A stretch of DNA of 64,000 nucleotides from Arcobacter sp. CECT 8983 (GCF_004118855.1 NZ_PDKF01000014.1:62001-126000); one strand, 5' to 3'. Numbered from the stretch's first letter, positions 17,263 to 26,312 are shown. The notes: generated by a model not told the origin, from the letters alone. Numbers and translations are program-made.

Positions 17263-19902
17263 TTAAAAAGCTTCCCAATCATCGTCATTTTTACTATTAG
17301 ATTTAAAAGAAGCTTTTTTTGAAGGAATCACTTCTTTAGTTTCTACATTTGCTTTTTTTGTAGATTTTAAAGTTTCCTTTTCAATTTTTATATCATTTTT
17401 GCCTTTAAACTCTTTTTCATTTGCTTTTTTTACTATTGTTTTTGATATTACATCAGTTTCAAGGGCAACTTCATTTGTATCTTGTGCAATTGAAGCATTC
17501 TCTTGTGTTTGTTTATCAAGCCTTGCTATACTTTCATTTATTTGAGAGATACCCTCTTGTTGTTCTTTTGAGGCAGTAGAAACTGCTTCAATTAATTCTA
17601 TAGTATTAGTAATATTTTCACTTAAAACAGAATATCCACCAATCATAGTATCAGCAATATTTTTACCTTCATTGGCTTTTAAATTAGCATTTTCAACTAA
17701 GGTTTTAATCTCTTTTGCAGCTTCTGCACTTCTTGCTGCTAGGTTTCTTACTTCTCCAGCAACAACAGTAAATCCTTTACCAGCTTCTCCAGCTGTTGCG
17801 GCTTCAACAGCTGCATTAAGTGAAAGAATATTTGTTTGGAAAGCTATTTGATCAATCACTGTAATAGCTTCATTAATAGCACTAACCTGACTATTTATCT
17901 CATCCATTGCTAAAGTAGTTTTATTTGCTAATTTTTGACCTTCATTAACAGAATTAGTCACCTCTTGAGCATAATTTGACATCTTCTTAACATTTTCATT
18001 ACTTGAGATTAAATTTCCATTTATTTGCTCTATTGCTGCAGAAGTTTCTTCAATTGAAGCTGCTGCATCATTTGAATTGTTTGTTAAAACTTTAACACTA
18101 TCTAATAAAACATCAGAACTATAATCTAATTGCATTCCATAAGTTTTATTTTCCACTAACATCTCAGTAATTGAAGTTCCTAAAGAGTTTACACCATCTG
18201 CTAATGCTAAAAGATGTTTTTTTAGTCCTTTTGAATCAACTTTTTGCATATAATTATAACTTGAATAAGTTTCTAATACATTCAAAATATTTTTAATATT
18301 TGCTTCTAAATGAACTCCCATATTATTTATCACATTTTTTAATTCATTTAAAGAAGGATTTGAAGAATCTAAAGTTATTCTTTTAGATAAATCTCCCCTT
18401 TCAAATTCAGATAATACACTTACAGTTTCACCTATAAGCTGTTTATCTTTTTCAAATTCATCTTTTATCTTATGAATATTTTCATTTACAACCTTTGACA
18501 TCTTTCCTATTTCATCTTGCTTTGAATCATCTAAATAAATAACTTCTTTTGTTTCATTATTTAGATATTTAAAAAATTGCATAAGTCCGTTTTCAAATTT
18601 TCTTATTGGTTTTATAATAGAATTTCTCAAAATAAGAACCGAAACTATTATAATAACAATTAACATAAAAAATGAGATTGTTCCTAAAATCATATTTAAC
18701 TTAACAATATCCTCTAATGCTTCATCATTATTAAGTTCAGCTATAATTCCCCACTGCTCATCAAATATCTTAAATCCAGTATAAGCACTAAGAACTTTTT
18801 CACCTTTTTCATTGTCAATTATATGAGCTCCAGTTTTATTTTCTAATGCAGCTTTTGTTGAACCTGTTTTAATTTCATAAGTGGCAATTGTTGTACCAGA
18901 ACTTTTAACATAAGGGTTGTCAATATTTTTAAGAAACCTATGGTCATTTCTCATTTTGTAATCTTTTCCAACTAAATATGCATTTCCTGTTTTTCCAAGT
19001 CCTGCTTTTTCATACTTATCACCAAAATTCATAATACTGTTAATCACATTGATAGGAAACTGCATTATTAAATTTCCCACTCTTCTTTTTTGATCATTAA
19101 ATACAGGTGTTGCAATAAAAGAAGCTGGAGTATTATAACTTGGTTCATAGGGTTTAAAATCAGAAAATGCAACTTCGCCTTTTTTTAGTCCATATGATTT
19201 TTCATTAACTAAAGCTAAGCCACTTTTTGAATAAGGTCCACTTTTCAAATTTGTTGCATAATCTTTTTCTTTAAAGGTACTGTATATTACTGTACCATTC
19301 ATATCCACTAAGAAAATATCATATAAAGAGAATTTATTTAAAATAGTATTAAAGGTTTCATGAAATCTAACATGGGCAAAAGCATAGTTATTAAAAAAAG
19401 TATTTGATTGAGTTAATTTATTTTTTTCACCAATTGCTGCCTCATTTTTTATAATATACATATATTGTGCTAAAAGACCATTTTCATCTTTTGGCAAATA
19501 ATCTACAGTAGGCTTTTTAGATTCTACATTTGGTACTTCAAAATTTATTTTGTTTAAATAAAATTTCTCATAATGATTAATAATCTCTTCTTTTACTTTA
19601 GCCATATCTACTTCAGCACTTGATTGATTAGAGATTGTATAAAATCCTCTAACAAAGTTTTTAAATGCTTCTTGCGTTGAAGCTGAGTTTGCTGTAGAAA
19701 CTATTAACCCATCAATGGTATTAAAATATTGAGAAAGATGTTGTTTTTTTGCCTCAGCAATAGACTTTAATTGAGTAAGCTTCTCTTTTTTTGAATGCTT
19801 AATACTTTCATTTGTACTAATTGATAACATAACTATTGAAAGTGAAATTAAACTCCCAATAATAAGTATCATTAACTTTGTATTAATTGTTAAATTCTTC
19901 AT
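17263..19902 (-). CDS. Methyl-accepting chemotaxis protein with Cache sensor and C-terminal tether
   Basis: A large chemoreceptor of 879 residues. Membrane helix 1 is at about 8-30, a long periplasmic Cache-type sensor follows at about 35-395, and helix 2 lies near 400-425. HAMP-type linkers follow, probably two in tandem (about 425-590). The signalling hairpin tip reads IDQIAFQTNILSLNAAVEAA, then AGEAGKGFTVVAGEVRNLA, the conserved CheA/CheW-binding region. Adaptation sites are implied by Glu/Gln pairs in the flanking heptads. The extreme C-terminus is DWEAF, matching the aromatic pentapeptide that tethers CheR or CheB in other receptors. Monocistronic, with a likely promoter upstream. Ligand unknown. 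Confidence 0.92.
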   Translation of the reverse strand: MKNLTINTKLMILIIGSLISLSIVMLSISTNESIKHSKKEKLTQLKSIAEAKKQHLSQYFNTIDGLIVSTANSASTQEAFKNFVRGFYTISNQSSAEVDMAKVKEEIINHYEKFYLNKINFEVPNVESKKPTVDYLPKDENGLLAQYMYIIKNEAAIGEKNKLTQSNTFFNNYAFAHVRFHETFNTILNKFSLYDIFLVDMNGTVIYSTFKEKDYATNLKSGPYSKSGLALVNEKSYGLKKGEVAFSDFKPYEPSYNTPASFIATPVFNDQKRRVGNLIMQFPINVINSIMNFGDKYEKAGLGKTGNAYLVGKDYKMRNDHRFLKNIDNPYVKSSGTTIATYEIKTGSTKAALENKTGAHIIDNEKGEKVLSAYTGFKIFDEQWGIIAELNNDEALEDIVKLNMILGTISFFMLIVIIIVSVLILRNSIIKPIRKFENGLMQFFKYLNNETKEVIYLDDSKQDEIGKMSKVVNENIHKIKDEFEKDKQLIGETVSVLSEFERGDLSKRITLDSSNPSLNELKNVINNMGVHLEANIKNILNVLETYSSYNYMQKVDSKGLKKHLLALADGVNSLGTSITEMLVENKTYGMQLDYSSDVLLDSVKVLTNNSNDAAASIEETSAAIEQINGNLISSNENVKKMSNYAQEVTNSVNEGQKLANKTTLAMDEINSQVSAINEAITVIDQIAFQTNILSLNAAVEAATAGEAGKGFTVVAGEVRNLAARSAEAAKEIKTLVENANLKANEGKNIADTMIGGYSVLSENITNTIELIEAVSTASKEQQEGISQINESIARLDKQTQENASIAQDTNEVALETDVISKTIVKKANEKEFKGKNDIKIEKETLKSTKKANVETKEVIPSKKASFKSNSKNDDDWEAF

Positions 19903-19930
19903 TTATAGGTCCTTGAAAAAAACTTAAATG

Positions 19931-19936
19931 AGTATA
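19931..19936 (-). promoter_or_regulatory. Putative -10 box for the chemoreceptor gene
   Basis: Minus-strand TATACT about 28 bases upstream of the ATG, with AAGGACC as ribosome-binding site close to the start. Confidence 0.4.
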
Positions 19937-20069
19937 ACAAAAAAAAGTATTGAAATAGTGACGAAAATTACTTTTCATTTTTTCATTGGTATTTGAAATT
20001 AAAAAAGTTTAATAAGAATTACGCTTTAAAAAATAAAGCAAAGTTGAAGTAGTATTTTAAAATAAAGTA

Positions 20070-20096
20070 AGACTAAGACAAAAGTCTTAGTCTTTT
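20070..20096 (-). terminator. Terminator after rplS
   Basis: Perfect arms AAGACTAAGAC and GTCTTAGTCTT around a four-base loop. On the minus strand a T-rich tail follows. Confidence 0.8.
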
Positions 20097-20104
20097 TACT
20101 AAAA

Positions 20105-20461
20105 TTATTTTCTAAGTTCTTTAATTTTAGCTTTTTTACCAGTAAGTCCTCTAAGATAATGTAACTTAGCTCTTCTTACTTTACCTCTTCTTGTTACTTC
20201 AAATGACTTTAAAGACTCAGAGTATAATGGGAAGATTCTCTCAACACCAACAGAGTTAGCTCCAATTTTTCTTACAGTAAATGTTGCATCAACACCGTTA
20301 CCTTGTCTAGCAATTACAACACCTTCGAAAGTTTGAACTCTTTTTTTCTCACCTTCTTTAATCTCAACACCAAGTCTTACTGAATCACCAGCTCTAAACT
20401 GTGGAATTTCTTTTTCCGAAATTTGCGCTGCTTCAAAGCTTGCAATGTATCTATTTTTCAT
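20105..20461 (-). CDS. rplS: 50S ribosomal protein L19
   Basis: Component of the large ribosomal subunit near the 30S interface. The 118-residue sequence has the family features: [13 protein letters not shown] near residue 23, [11 protein letters not shown] near residue 47 and the C-terminal [19 protein letters not shown]. It lies directly downstream of trmD, the usual pairing. The start ATG follows AAGGG. The 54-base gap to trmD is unusually GC-rich and can fold (see separate entry). Confidence 0.98.
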   Translation of the reverse strand: MKNRYIASFEAAQISEKEIPQFRAGDSVRLGVEIKEGEKKRVQTFEGVVIARQGNGVDATFTVRKIGANSVGVERIFPLYSESLKSFEVTRRGKVRRAKLHYLRGLTGKKAKIKELRK

Positions 20462-20515
20462 GTGTTCCCTTTGGTGAAAGTGCCCGCCATTTGCAAGACG
20501 CGGGGTATCACGCTT
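20462..20515 (-). promoter_or_regulatory. GC-rich structured leader between trmD and rplS
   Basis: On the minus strand this gap contains CCCGC and GCGGG about 12 bases apart, flanked by GTGA and TCAC, then the AAGGG ribosome-binding site. Its G+C content is near 50 percent in a region otherwise near 30. A hairpin in front of an r-protein gene suggests autogenous control or mRNA processing. That reading is inference. Confidence 0.5.
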
Positions 20516-21205
20516 TTATTTTGTTTTTTTATTTTTTACTAAACTTGGTCTAAAGTATTTTGTCTTGCACATAGCCAAGTTATATTTTAAGGTGGCAATT
20601 TTACTATGGTTTCCCTTTAAGAATTCTTTAACGACGCTTAAATTTTGAAAATTTTCTGGTTTAGTAAAAGAAGGTGCTTCTAAAAGATTATTTTCGTAAC
20701 TCTCTTCAACTAAAGAATCGGCATTACCAAGGACTCCATTAACATTTCTTGAAATTGCATCAGCCATAACTAAAGATGGTAGTTCTCCACCAGTTAAAAT
20801 AAACTCTCCAATTGAAAATACTTCATTTGCATACTTTTCAATAACTCTTTCATCAATACCTTCGTATCTTCCTGAAACAAAAACTATATTTTCTTTTTTT
20901 GCTAATCTTTTTGCATCGTTTTGCTTAAAAGGTTTTGCAGCAGCAAGGGGAAATATAATATAAGCATTAGGATTTTTTCTTTTAATTTCATCTAAACAAT
21001 CAAAAAGTGGTTGAGGAGTCATTAGCATTCCAGCTCCACCACCAATCATTTGTTTATCTACTTTTAAATGTTTATTTGTAGTAAAATCTCTAGGATTATA
21101 AAACTCATAAGATATAAAGTTTGATTCTATTGCCCTTTTTAATATTGAATCATAAAAATATGGTTCTATTAAATTAGGAAACAAAGTTACAAAAGTAAAT
21201 TTCAA
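20516..21205 (-). CDS. trmD: tRNA (guanine(37)-N1)-methyltransferase
   Basis: SPOUT-family enzyme that methylates G37 in tRNAs reading CNN and similar codons, preventing frameshifts. The N-terminus [15 protein letters not shown], the YGMGGGAGM-type loop here as [11 protein letters not shown] near residue 53, and the knot region [14 protein letters not shown] and [13 protein letters not shown] near residues 110-140 are diagnostic. Length 229 is slightly short but normal for Campylobacterota. The start is TTG with AAGGTC upstream. rimM and rpsP, often upstream of trmD, are absent: the next gene is divergent. Confidence 0.96.
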   Translation of the reverse strand: MKFTFVTLFPNLIEPYFYDSILKRAIESNFISYEFYNPRDFTTNKHLKVDKQMIGGGAGMLMTPQPLFDCLDEIKRKNPNAYIIFPLAAAKPFKQNDAKRLAKKENIVFVSGRYEGIDERVIEKYANEVFSIGEFILTGGELPSLVMADAISRNVNGVLGNADSLVEESYENNLLEAPSFTKPENFQNLSVVKEFLKGNHSKIATLKYNLAMCKTKYFRPSLVKNKKTK

Positions 21206-21334
21206 AAATTGACCTTAAATATTTTTTGAAATATTAACCTATTTTCATTTAAACTATTTAACTTTTTTTTTAATATGAAAATTAAGCTTATATTAGATAA
21301 CTTTCAATTTCAAATTTATAAAGGAGAAATAAAA

Positions 21335-21688
21335 GTGAAAGCGCCTAAAGGTTTTGGAAAAAACTATTTTACATTTGCTAGCATTTTAGCTTATACTGTT
21401 GAATCAAAATTGCAAAATCTTGTAATAAAGGCAAAACATACATTACAGAAAAAACTATCTTCTGAAAATGATGAGTTTGATGAAAATGACCCTCCACTAG
21501 AAGAAGTCACCTTATGTTTACAAATAAATAATAGTAAACCTTGTCACTGTGATTGTTTTTTTAAAAGAAAAACAAAATTAGCAGTCTCTCTTTTCAAATT
21601 CATACCTCGTTGCCCTTTTTATTGCAAGTTCTTTGCGTTTAGACGAACAGGGGTACATCCACCATTAACAATCTTAAAATATAAATAA
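21335..21688 (+). CDS. Hypothetical small cysteine-rich protein
   Basis: Open frame of 117 residues if the GTG at 21335 is used. That start has AAGGAG eight bases upstream, much better than the ATG at 21275, which would give 137 residues. The first ~65 residues have coding-like composition (DEFDENDPPLEEV). The last part contains CHCDCFF and RCPFYCKFF, a possible metal site, but could also be noncoding sequence that happens to stay open. I do not recognise a family. It sits alone between divergent trmD and the metE leader. Real gene status is uncertain. Confidence 0.4.
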   Translation: MKAPKGFGKNYFTFASILAYTVESKLQNLVIKAKHTLQKKLSSENDEFDENDPPLEEVTLCLQINNSKPCHCDCFFKRKTKLAVSLFKFIPRCPFYCKFFAFRRTGVHPPLTILKYK

Positions 21689-21690
21689 TT

Positions 21691-21886
21691 AAGTTATGCA
21701 GAAAAAGAATAACTCGTTATTCTCTTTAGTTTTTCTCACAGAGAGTTACAACAGGCTTCTTTTGTAATTTTTTATAAATTACTTTAAAAAGAAGACAGAT
21801 AATTATAGGTCCCTTCCTAAGGTACCCTTAAAAAATTGATTATTTTTTTAGGCACCAATTTTGGGACAATTTTTAAGGTTAAAATA
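21691..21886 (+). promoter_or_regulatory. Structured 5' leader of metE
   Basis: About 195 noncoding bases with, in order: hairpin AGAATAA-CTCG-TTATTCT (21706-21723); a CTTTAG tract; a long hairpin with outer stem CTTCTTTT/AAAAGAAG and inner stem GTAATTT/AAATTAC (21756-21794); and GTCCC (21809-21813) able to pair with GGGAC (21863-21867). Last, an arm at 21826-21838 pairs with 21867-21878 (12 bp, one bulged A), burying the TTAAGG ribosome-binding site. The same parts in the same order occur before ispH. Likely a cis-acting RNA control element; trigger unknown. Confidence 0.65.
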
Positions 21887-24163
21887 ATGTCAAAATCATA
21901 TGTAATAGGTTTTCCAAGAATTGGAGAACAAAGAGAATTAAAAAAAATATTAGAAAAATATTGGTCAAAGAATTGTTCCTTTGAAGAAGTAAAAGAAGTT
22001 GCAAGTATTTTAAAAAGAAGACACTGGAAGTATCAAAAAGATGCAGGAATAAAATATATTTCATCAAATGACTTTTCATTTTATGACAATGTTTTGGATA
22101 CTTGTATTTTATTAAATGCTATTCCAAAAAGATTTAAAAACTTAGAAAATGAAGAGTTATATTTCTCTATGGCAAGAGGGAATAAAACTAGTGTAGCAAT
22201 GGAAATGACGAAATGGTTTAATACAAACTATCACTATATAGTTCCTGAACTCTCAACAGAAGATGAGTATAAATTAAATGCTTCAAAAATATTAAATGAA
22301 TATAAAGAAGCAAAAGAGTACGGAGTAAAAACAAAAATCAATCTTATTGGACCAATTACATTTTTAGGTCTTTCAAAAAGAGTTGATAGAGGTGATACTT
22401 ATGAATTTCACTCTAAAATTTTACCTATTTATGAAGAGCTTTTAAAAGAAATTTCAAAACTTGATGATGAAATTATAGTACAGATTGATGAGCCTATTTT
22501 TGTAAAAGATAATGAGCAAAAAATATTAAGCTTAATCAAACCAACTTATGACAAATTAGCAAGTGTAAGTGAAAATATCAAAATCGTTGTTGCAACATAT
22601 TTTGAACACTCTAATGAGGCTACTAAAATTTTAGTAAACACTCCTATTTATGCTTTAGCCTTAGATTTTCTATATGGAAAGAAAAACTTTAATAGTTTAA
22701 ATTTAATTGCAAAAAGTGATAAAAAACTTATTGCAGGAGTAGTTGATGGAAGAAATATATGGAAAAATGATATTGAAAAAACCATTTCAATATTAAAAAA
22801 GATTTCTCAAGAAGTTAAAAAAGAAGATATCTTAATCTCTTCATCTTGTTCATTACTTCACACACCATTTACACTACGATATGAAGAAAAACTAGATAAA
22901 AAGATAAAATCTTGGTTAAGTTACGCAGAAGAAAAACTTGATGAAATTTATTTGATTTCAAAACTGTTTTTTCACGGTAAAAATAGTTTAAATGAGATAG
23001 AAACAGAAGATTTAGAAAAAAATATAAAAACAAATAAAAGTAGAAAAACTTCAACTGTTATTCATGATAAAAAAGTAAAACAAAGAGTTGAAACTTTTAC
23101 TAAACTTTCAAGGGAAAAAGATTTTAAGCAAAGAATCAAAATACAAAAAGAGCTTTTAAAATATGAAGACTTAGCAACAACAACTATCGGTTCTTTTCCT
23201 CAAACGCTAGAGATTAGAAAAGCAAGAAGAGATTTTAAAAATAATGAAATTTCAAAAGAAGATTATGAAAAACAAATGAAACAATATATTGATGAGTGTA
23301 TTGCTTTTCAAGAAGAGTGTGGAATAGAAGTTTTAGTTCATGGAGAACCAGAAAGAAATGATATGGTTGAATACTTTGGAGAGCAACTAAAAGGTTATGG
23401 GTTTTCACAAAATGGTTGGGTTCAATCTTATGGAAGTAGATGCGTAAAGCCACCATTTATTTATGGAGATATCTCAAGACCAAAAGCAATGACTGTTGAT
23501 TGGATTACTTATGCACAAAGTAAAACAGATAAAATCATGAAAGGTATGTTAACAGGTCCAGTTACTATTTTAAACTGGTCTTTTGTTAGAGATGATAAAC
23601 CAAGAGATGAAGTTTCAAAACAAATTGCTGTTGCTTTAAGTGATGAAATAGATGATTTACAAAAAAGTGGTATTAAGATAATTCAAGTTGATGAAGCTGC
23701 ATTTAAAGAGGGATATCCTTTAAGAAATGAGAATATAAAAGATTATGAATCTTGGGCAACAAGAGATTTTAAAATCTCAGTTAGTAGTGCATATCCTCAA
23801 ACTCAAATTCATACACACATGTGTTATAGTGAATTTAATGACATTATTAAAACTATCGAAGATATGGATGCAGATGTTATATCAATTGAAACTGCAAGAA
23901 GTGGAAATGAGTTATTAAAAATATTTAAAGAAGTAGGATATAAACAAGAAGTAGGACCTGGAGTTTATGATATTCATAGTCCTAGAATTCCAAGTGTAGA
24001 GGAGTTAAAAAAACAAATCAAACTTTTACTTGAAGTTCTTCCAAAAGAACAACTGTGGATAAATCCTGATTGTGGATTAAAAACTAGAAAATGGGAAGAA
24101 GTAGTTCCAAGTTTAAAAAATATGGTTCAAGCAGTAAAAGAGATTAGAGAAGAAAATAGATAG
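21887..24163 (+). CDS. metE: Cobalamin-independent methionine synthase
   Basis: Transfers a methyl group from methyltetrahydrofolate-triglutamate to homocysteine, the last step of methionine synthesis. A longer frame from a TTG at 21836 exists, but the ATG at 21887 is chosen: it follows TAAGG and gives the family N-terminus SYVIGFPRIGEQRELK. The 758-residue protein has both halves of MetE. The zinc site in the second half is visible as HTHMC, the glutamate in SIETARS and the cysteine in INPDCGLKTR, with TTIGSFPQT starting the catalytic domain. Preceded by a long structured leader and followed by two hairpins, so transcribed alone. Confidence 0.96.
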   Translation: MSKSYVIGFPRIGEQRELKKILEKYWSKNCSFEEVKEVASILKRRHWKYQKDAGIKYISSNDFSFYDNVLDTCILLNAIPKRFKNLENEELYFSMARGNKTSVAMEMTKWFNTNYHYIVPELSTEDEYKLNASKILNEYKEAKEYGVKTKINLIGPITFLGLSKRVDRGDTYEFHSKILPIYEELLKEISKLDDEIIVQIDEPIFVKDNEQKILSLIKPTYDKLASVSENIKIVVATYFEHSNEATKILVNTPIYALALDFLYGKKNFNSLNLIAKSDKKLIAGVVDGRNIWKNDIEKTISILKKISQEVKKEDILISSSCSLLHTPFTLRYEEKLDKKIKSWLSYAEEKLDEIYLISKLFFHGKNSLNEIETEDLEKNIKTNKSRKTSTVIHDKKVKQRVETFTKLSREKDFKQRIKIQKELLKYEDLATTTIGSFPQTLEIRKARRDFKNNEISKEDYEKQMKQYIDECIAFQEECGIEVLVHGEPERNDMVEYFGEQLKGYGFSQNGWVQSYGSRCVKPPFIYGDISRPKAMTVDWITYAQSKTDKIMKGMLTGPVTILNWSFVRDDKPRDEVSKQIAVALSDEIDDLQKSGIKIIQVDEAAFKEGYPLRNENIKDYESWATRDFKISVSSAYPQTQIHTHMCYSEFNDIIKTIEDMDADVISIETARSGNELLKIFKEVGYKQEVGPGVYDIHSPRIPSVEELKKQIKLLLEVLPKEQLWINPDCGLKTRKWEEVVPSLKNMVQAVKEIREENR

Positions 24164-24232
24164 AGCATATGCTCTATCTATTAAAACTATCTAAAAAGAG
24201 TTTTTTATAATTCTAAAAACTCTTTTTAGATA
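24155..24232 (+). terminator. Two consecutive hairpins after metE
   Basis: A perfect 28-nt palindrome centred at 24168/24169 overlaps the metE stop. It is followed by a second hairpin at about 24189-24232 with arms ATCTAAAAAGAGTTTTT and AAAAACTCTTTTTAGAT. The second provides U-rich sequence. Confidence 0.7.
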
Positions 24233-24250
24233 ATATTGCAAGGAAATTAA

Positions 24251-25474
24251 ATGAAAAGAAAAAATATGATTACGTTAGATAATATAAAAGAAGCACAAGA
24301 AAATTTAAAAGATGTAGCACAAAATACTCCATTAACTTTAGCTCCTATTTTAAGTGAAACTTTTAGAAGTGAAATCTACTTTAAAAAAGAGAATCTTCAA
24401 TTAACAGGAAGCTTTAAAGTAAGAGGTGCATACAATAGAATTGCTAATTTACCTCAAGATAAAAAAGACAAAGGTGTAGTTGCAGCAAGTGCTGGAAATC
24501 ATGCACAAGGTTTAGCTTATGCAGCAAAACAATTTGGTTGTAATGCAACTATTTTTATGCCAGAAGCAACTCCTTTAACAAAAGTAAGTGGTGTTAAATC
24601 CCATGGAGCGAATGTAGTTCTTATTGGGGAAAACTTTGATGAAGCATATGCAGCTGCAATGAAGTATAAAGAAGAAAATAGTGTTGAATTTATTCATCCC
24701 TTTGCAGATGATGATGTTATTGCTGGACAAGGAACTATTTCTTTAGAAATATTAGAACAAATTCCTGATTTAAAACAAATTATTGTGCCAATTGGTGGTG
24801 GTGGACTTATTTCAGGTATTGCAATTGCTGCAAAAGCTATTAATCCAGATATAAAAATTATTGGTGTTGTTGCAAGTGGTGCAAGAGGTATGAAAGAATC
24901 TTATAAATCTCAAACTCCAATTGATAGTGCTAGTGTTAGAACTATTGCAGATGGAATAGCTGTACGTGATGTAACACCAAAACTATTAGATATTATTATT
25001 GATTATGTAGATCACATTGTAGAAGTTACTGATAATGAAATTGCAAATGCGATTTTATTTTTACTTGAAAAACATAAACTTGTAGTTGAAGGAGCGGGAG
25101 CTGTTGCTACTGCTGCTATTATGCACGACAAAATTGATAATATAGAAGATTCTAAAGTTTGTGCACTTATTAGTGGTGGAAATATTGATGTAACTATGCT
25201 TTCTCAAATTATTGAAAAAGGTTTAGTTAAATCATATAGAAAAATGAATTTAATTATAAAACTTAGAGATAAACCAGGTTCATTAACTCATTTAAGTGAT
25301 ATTTTTAAAGATTGTGGTGCAAATATTGTACAAATTGATTATGATAGAGACTCTGTTAAGTTAGAGTTTGGAGAAGCACAAATCACAATATCTGTTGAAA
25401 CAAAAGGTGAAGAACACCAAAAAACAATAAGTGAAAAATTGAAACAGAACGGTTATAGATTTAAACAAATTTAG
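24251..25474 (+). CDS. ilvA: Threonine ammonia-lyase (threonine dehydratase)
   Basis: PLP enzyme converting threonine to 2-oxobutyrate, the entry step to isoleucine. The PLP lysine is in TGSFKVRGA near residue 58, the phosphate-binding glycine loop is GGGGLISG near residue 183, and SAGNHAQGLA is typical of fold-type II. The C-terminal ~75 residues form a single ACT-like domain (KPGSLTHLSDIFKDCGANI). At 407 residues it is the short type with one ACT-like domain, closer to TIGR01127/TdcB-like enzymes than to E. coli IlvA, so the biosynthetic assignment is likely but not certain. ATG start with AAGGAAA upstream. Confidence 0.88.
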   Translation: MKRKNMITLDNIKEAQENLKDVAQNTPLTLAPILSETFRSEIYFKKENLQLTGSFKVRGAYNRIANLPQDKKDKGVVAASAGNHAQGLAYAAKQFGCNATIFMPEATPLTKVSGVKSHGANVVLIGENFDEAYAAAMKYKEENSVEFIHPFADDDVIAGQGTISLEILEQIPDLKQIIVPIGGGGLISGIAIAAKAINPDIKIIGVVASGARGMKESYKSQTPIDSASVRTIADGIAVRDVTPKLLDIIIDYVDHIVEVTDNEIANAILFLLEKHKLVVEGAGAVATAAIMHDKIDNIEDSKVCALISGGNIDVTMLSQIIEKGLVKSYRKMNLIIKLRDKPGSLTHLSDIFKDCGANIVQIDYDRDSVKLEFGEAQITISVETKGEEHQKTISEKLKQNGYRFKQI

Positions 25475-25515
25475 TTTTGTAATTGACATTTATAAAATTT
25501 TTAGTAAACAAAATA

Positions 25516-25521
25516 TATAAT
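25516..25521 (+). promoter_or_regulatory. Putative -10 box for atpB
   Basis: TATAAT followed by TGTG, 42 bases before atpB. A TTGACA occurs upstream but at 27-base spacing, too far to be a standard -35 partner. Confidence 0.5.
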
Positions 25522-25562
25522 GTGCGATATATTTTAGTCACAAACGAAAAAAAAGGAAGAAA

Positions 25563-26249
25563 ATGGAAGGAAGATTGTTTACATTCTTGGGTGCGATCGG
25601 TGGTCACGGGCAAGAGTGGATCATTTTATCACACTTTGTACTAGTAGTTGGAGTAATTTTTTTACTATCTAGAGCTGCAACTAGAAAAATGCAACTTGTT
25701 CCAACTGGTACACAAAATGTTTTAGAAGCATACATTCAAGGTGTTGTATCAATGGGTGCAGATACAATGGGAGAAGAAAATGCTAGAAGATATTTACCAT
25801 TAATTGGTGCTTTAGGTTTAGTAATTTTCATCAGTAATATGACAGGTGTTATTCCAGGTTTTGAATCACCAACAGCTAATATTAACTTCACTTTATCATT
25901 AGCACTAATTGTATTTGTTTACTACAATTACTTAGGTATCAAGAAAAATGGTTTTGTAAACTATTTCAAACATTTTATGGGTCCAATGCCAATATTAGCT
26001 CCATTAATGTTCCCTATTGAAATTATTTCTCACTTATCAAGAATCGTTTCTTTATCATTCAGACTTTTCGGTTCTATTAGAGGTGATGATATGTTCTTAA
26101 TGGTACTTTTAATGTTAGTACCTTGGTTAGTTCCATTAGCTGGTTTCTTTATGTTAACTGCATTTGGTTTCTTACAAGCATTCATTTTCATGATTTTAAC
26201 TTATGTATATATTGCAGGTTCAATTATGATGGAGCACGAAGATCATTAG
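25563..26249 (+). CDS. atpB: ATP synthase F0 subunit a
   Basis: Membrane subunit forming the proton half-channels next to the c-ring. The 228-residue protein has about five to six helices. The essential arginine is in SLSFRLFGSIRGDDM near residue 165, with PIEIISHLSRIVSL just before it. As is usual in Campylobacterota it stands apart from the other ATP synthase genes, none of which are in the window. Own promoter, AAGGAAG ribosome-binding site and a strong terminator show it is transcribed alone. Confidence 0.97.
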   Translation: MEGRLFTFLGAIGGHGQEWIILSHFVLVVGVIFLLSRAATRKMQLVPTGTQNVLEAYIQGVVSMGADTMGEENARRYLPLIGALGLVIFISNMTGVIPGFESPTANINFTLSLALIVFVYYNYLGIKKNGFVNYFKHFMGPMPILAPLMFPIEIISHLSRIVSLSFRLFGSIRGDDMFLMVLLMLVPWLVPLAGFFMLTAFGFLQAFIFMILTYVYIAGSIMMEHEDH

Positions 26250-26312
26250 TAAGTTGAGTAAATCTTACTTTTTGTAAGACGAAAGAACTAATTAATTTTC
26301 GTAAAACTTAAG

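Noticed and set aside
21836-21886. Upstream TTG start for metE
   Set aside because: The 17 extra residues do not fit the family, and they would lie inside the leader hairpin.
25485-25521. TTGACA with TATAAT as a standard promoter for atpB
   Set aside because: Spacing is 27 bases, too long; only the -10 box is kept.
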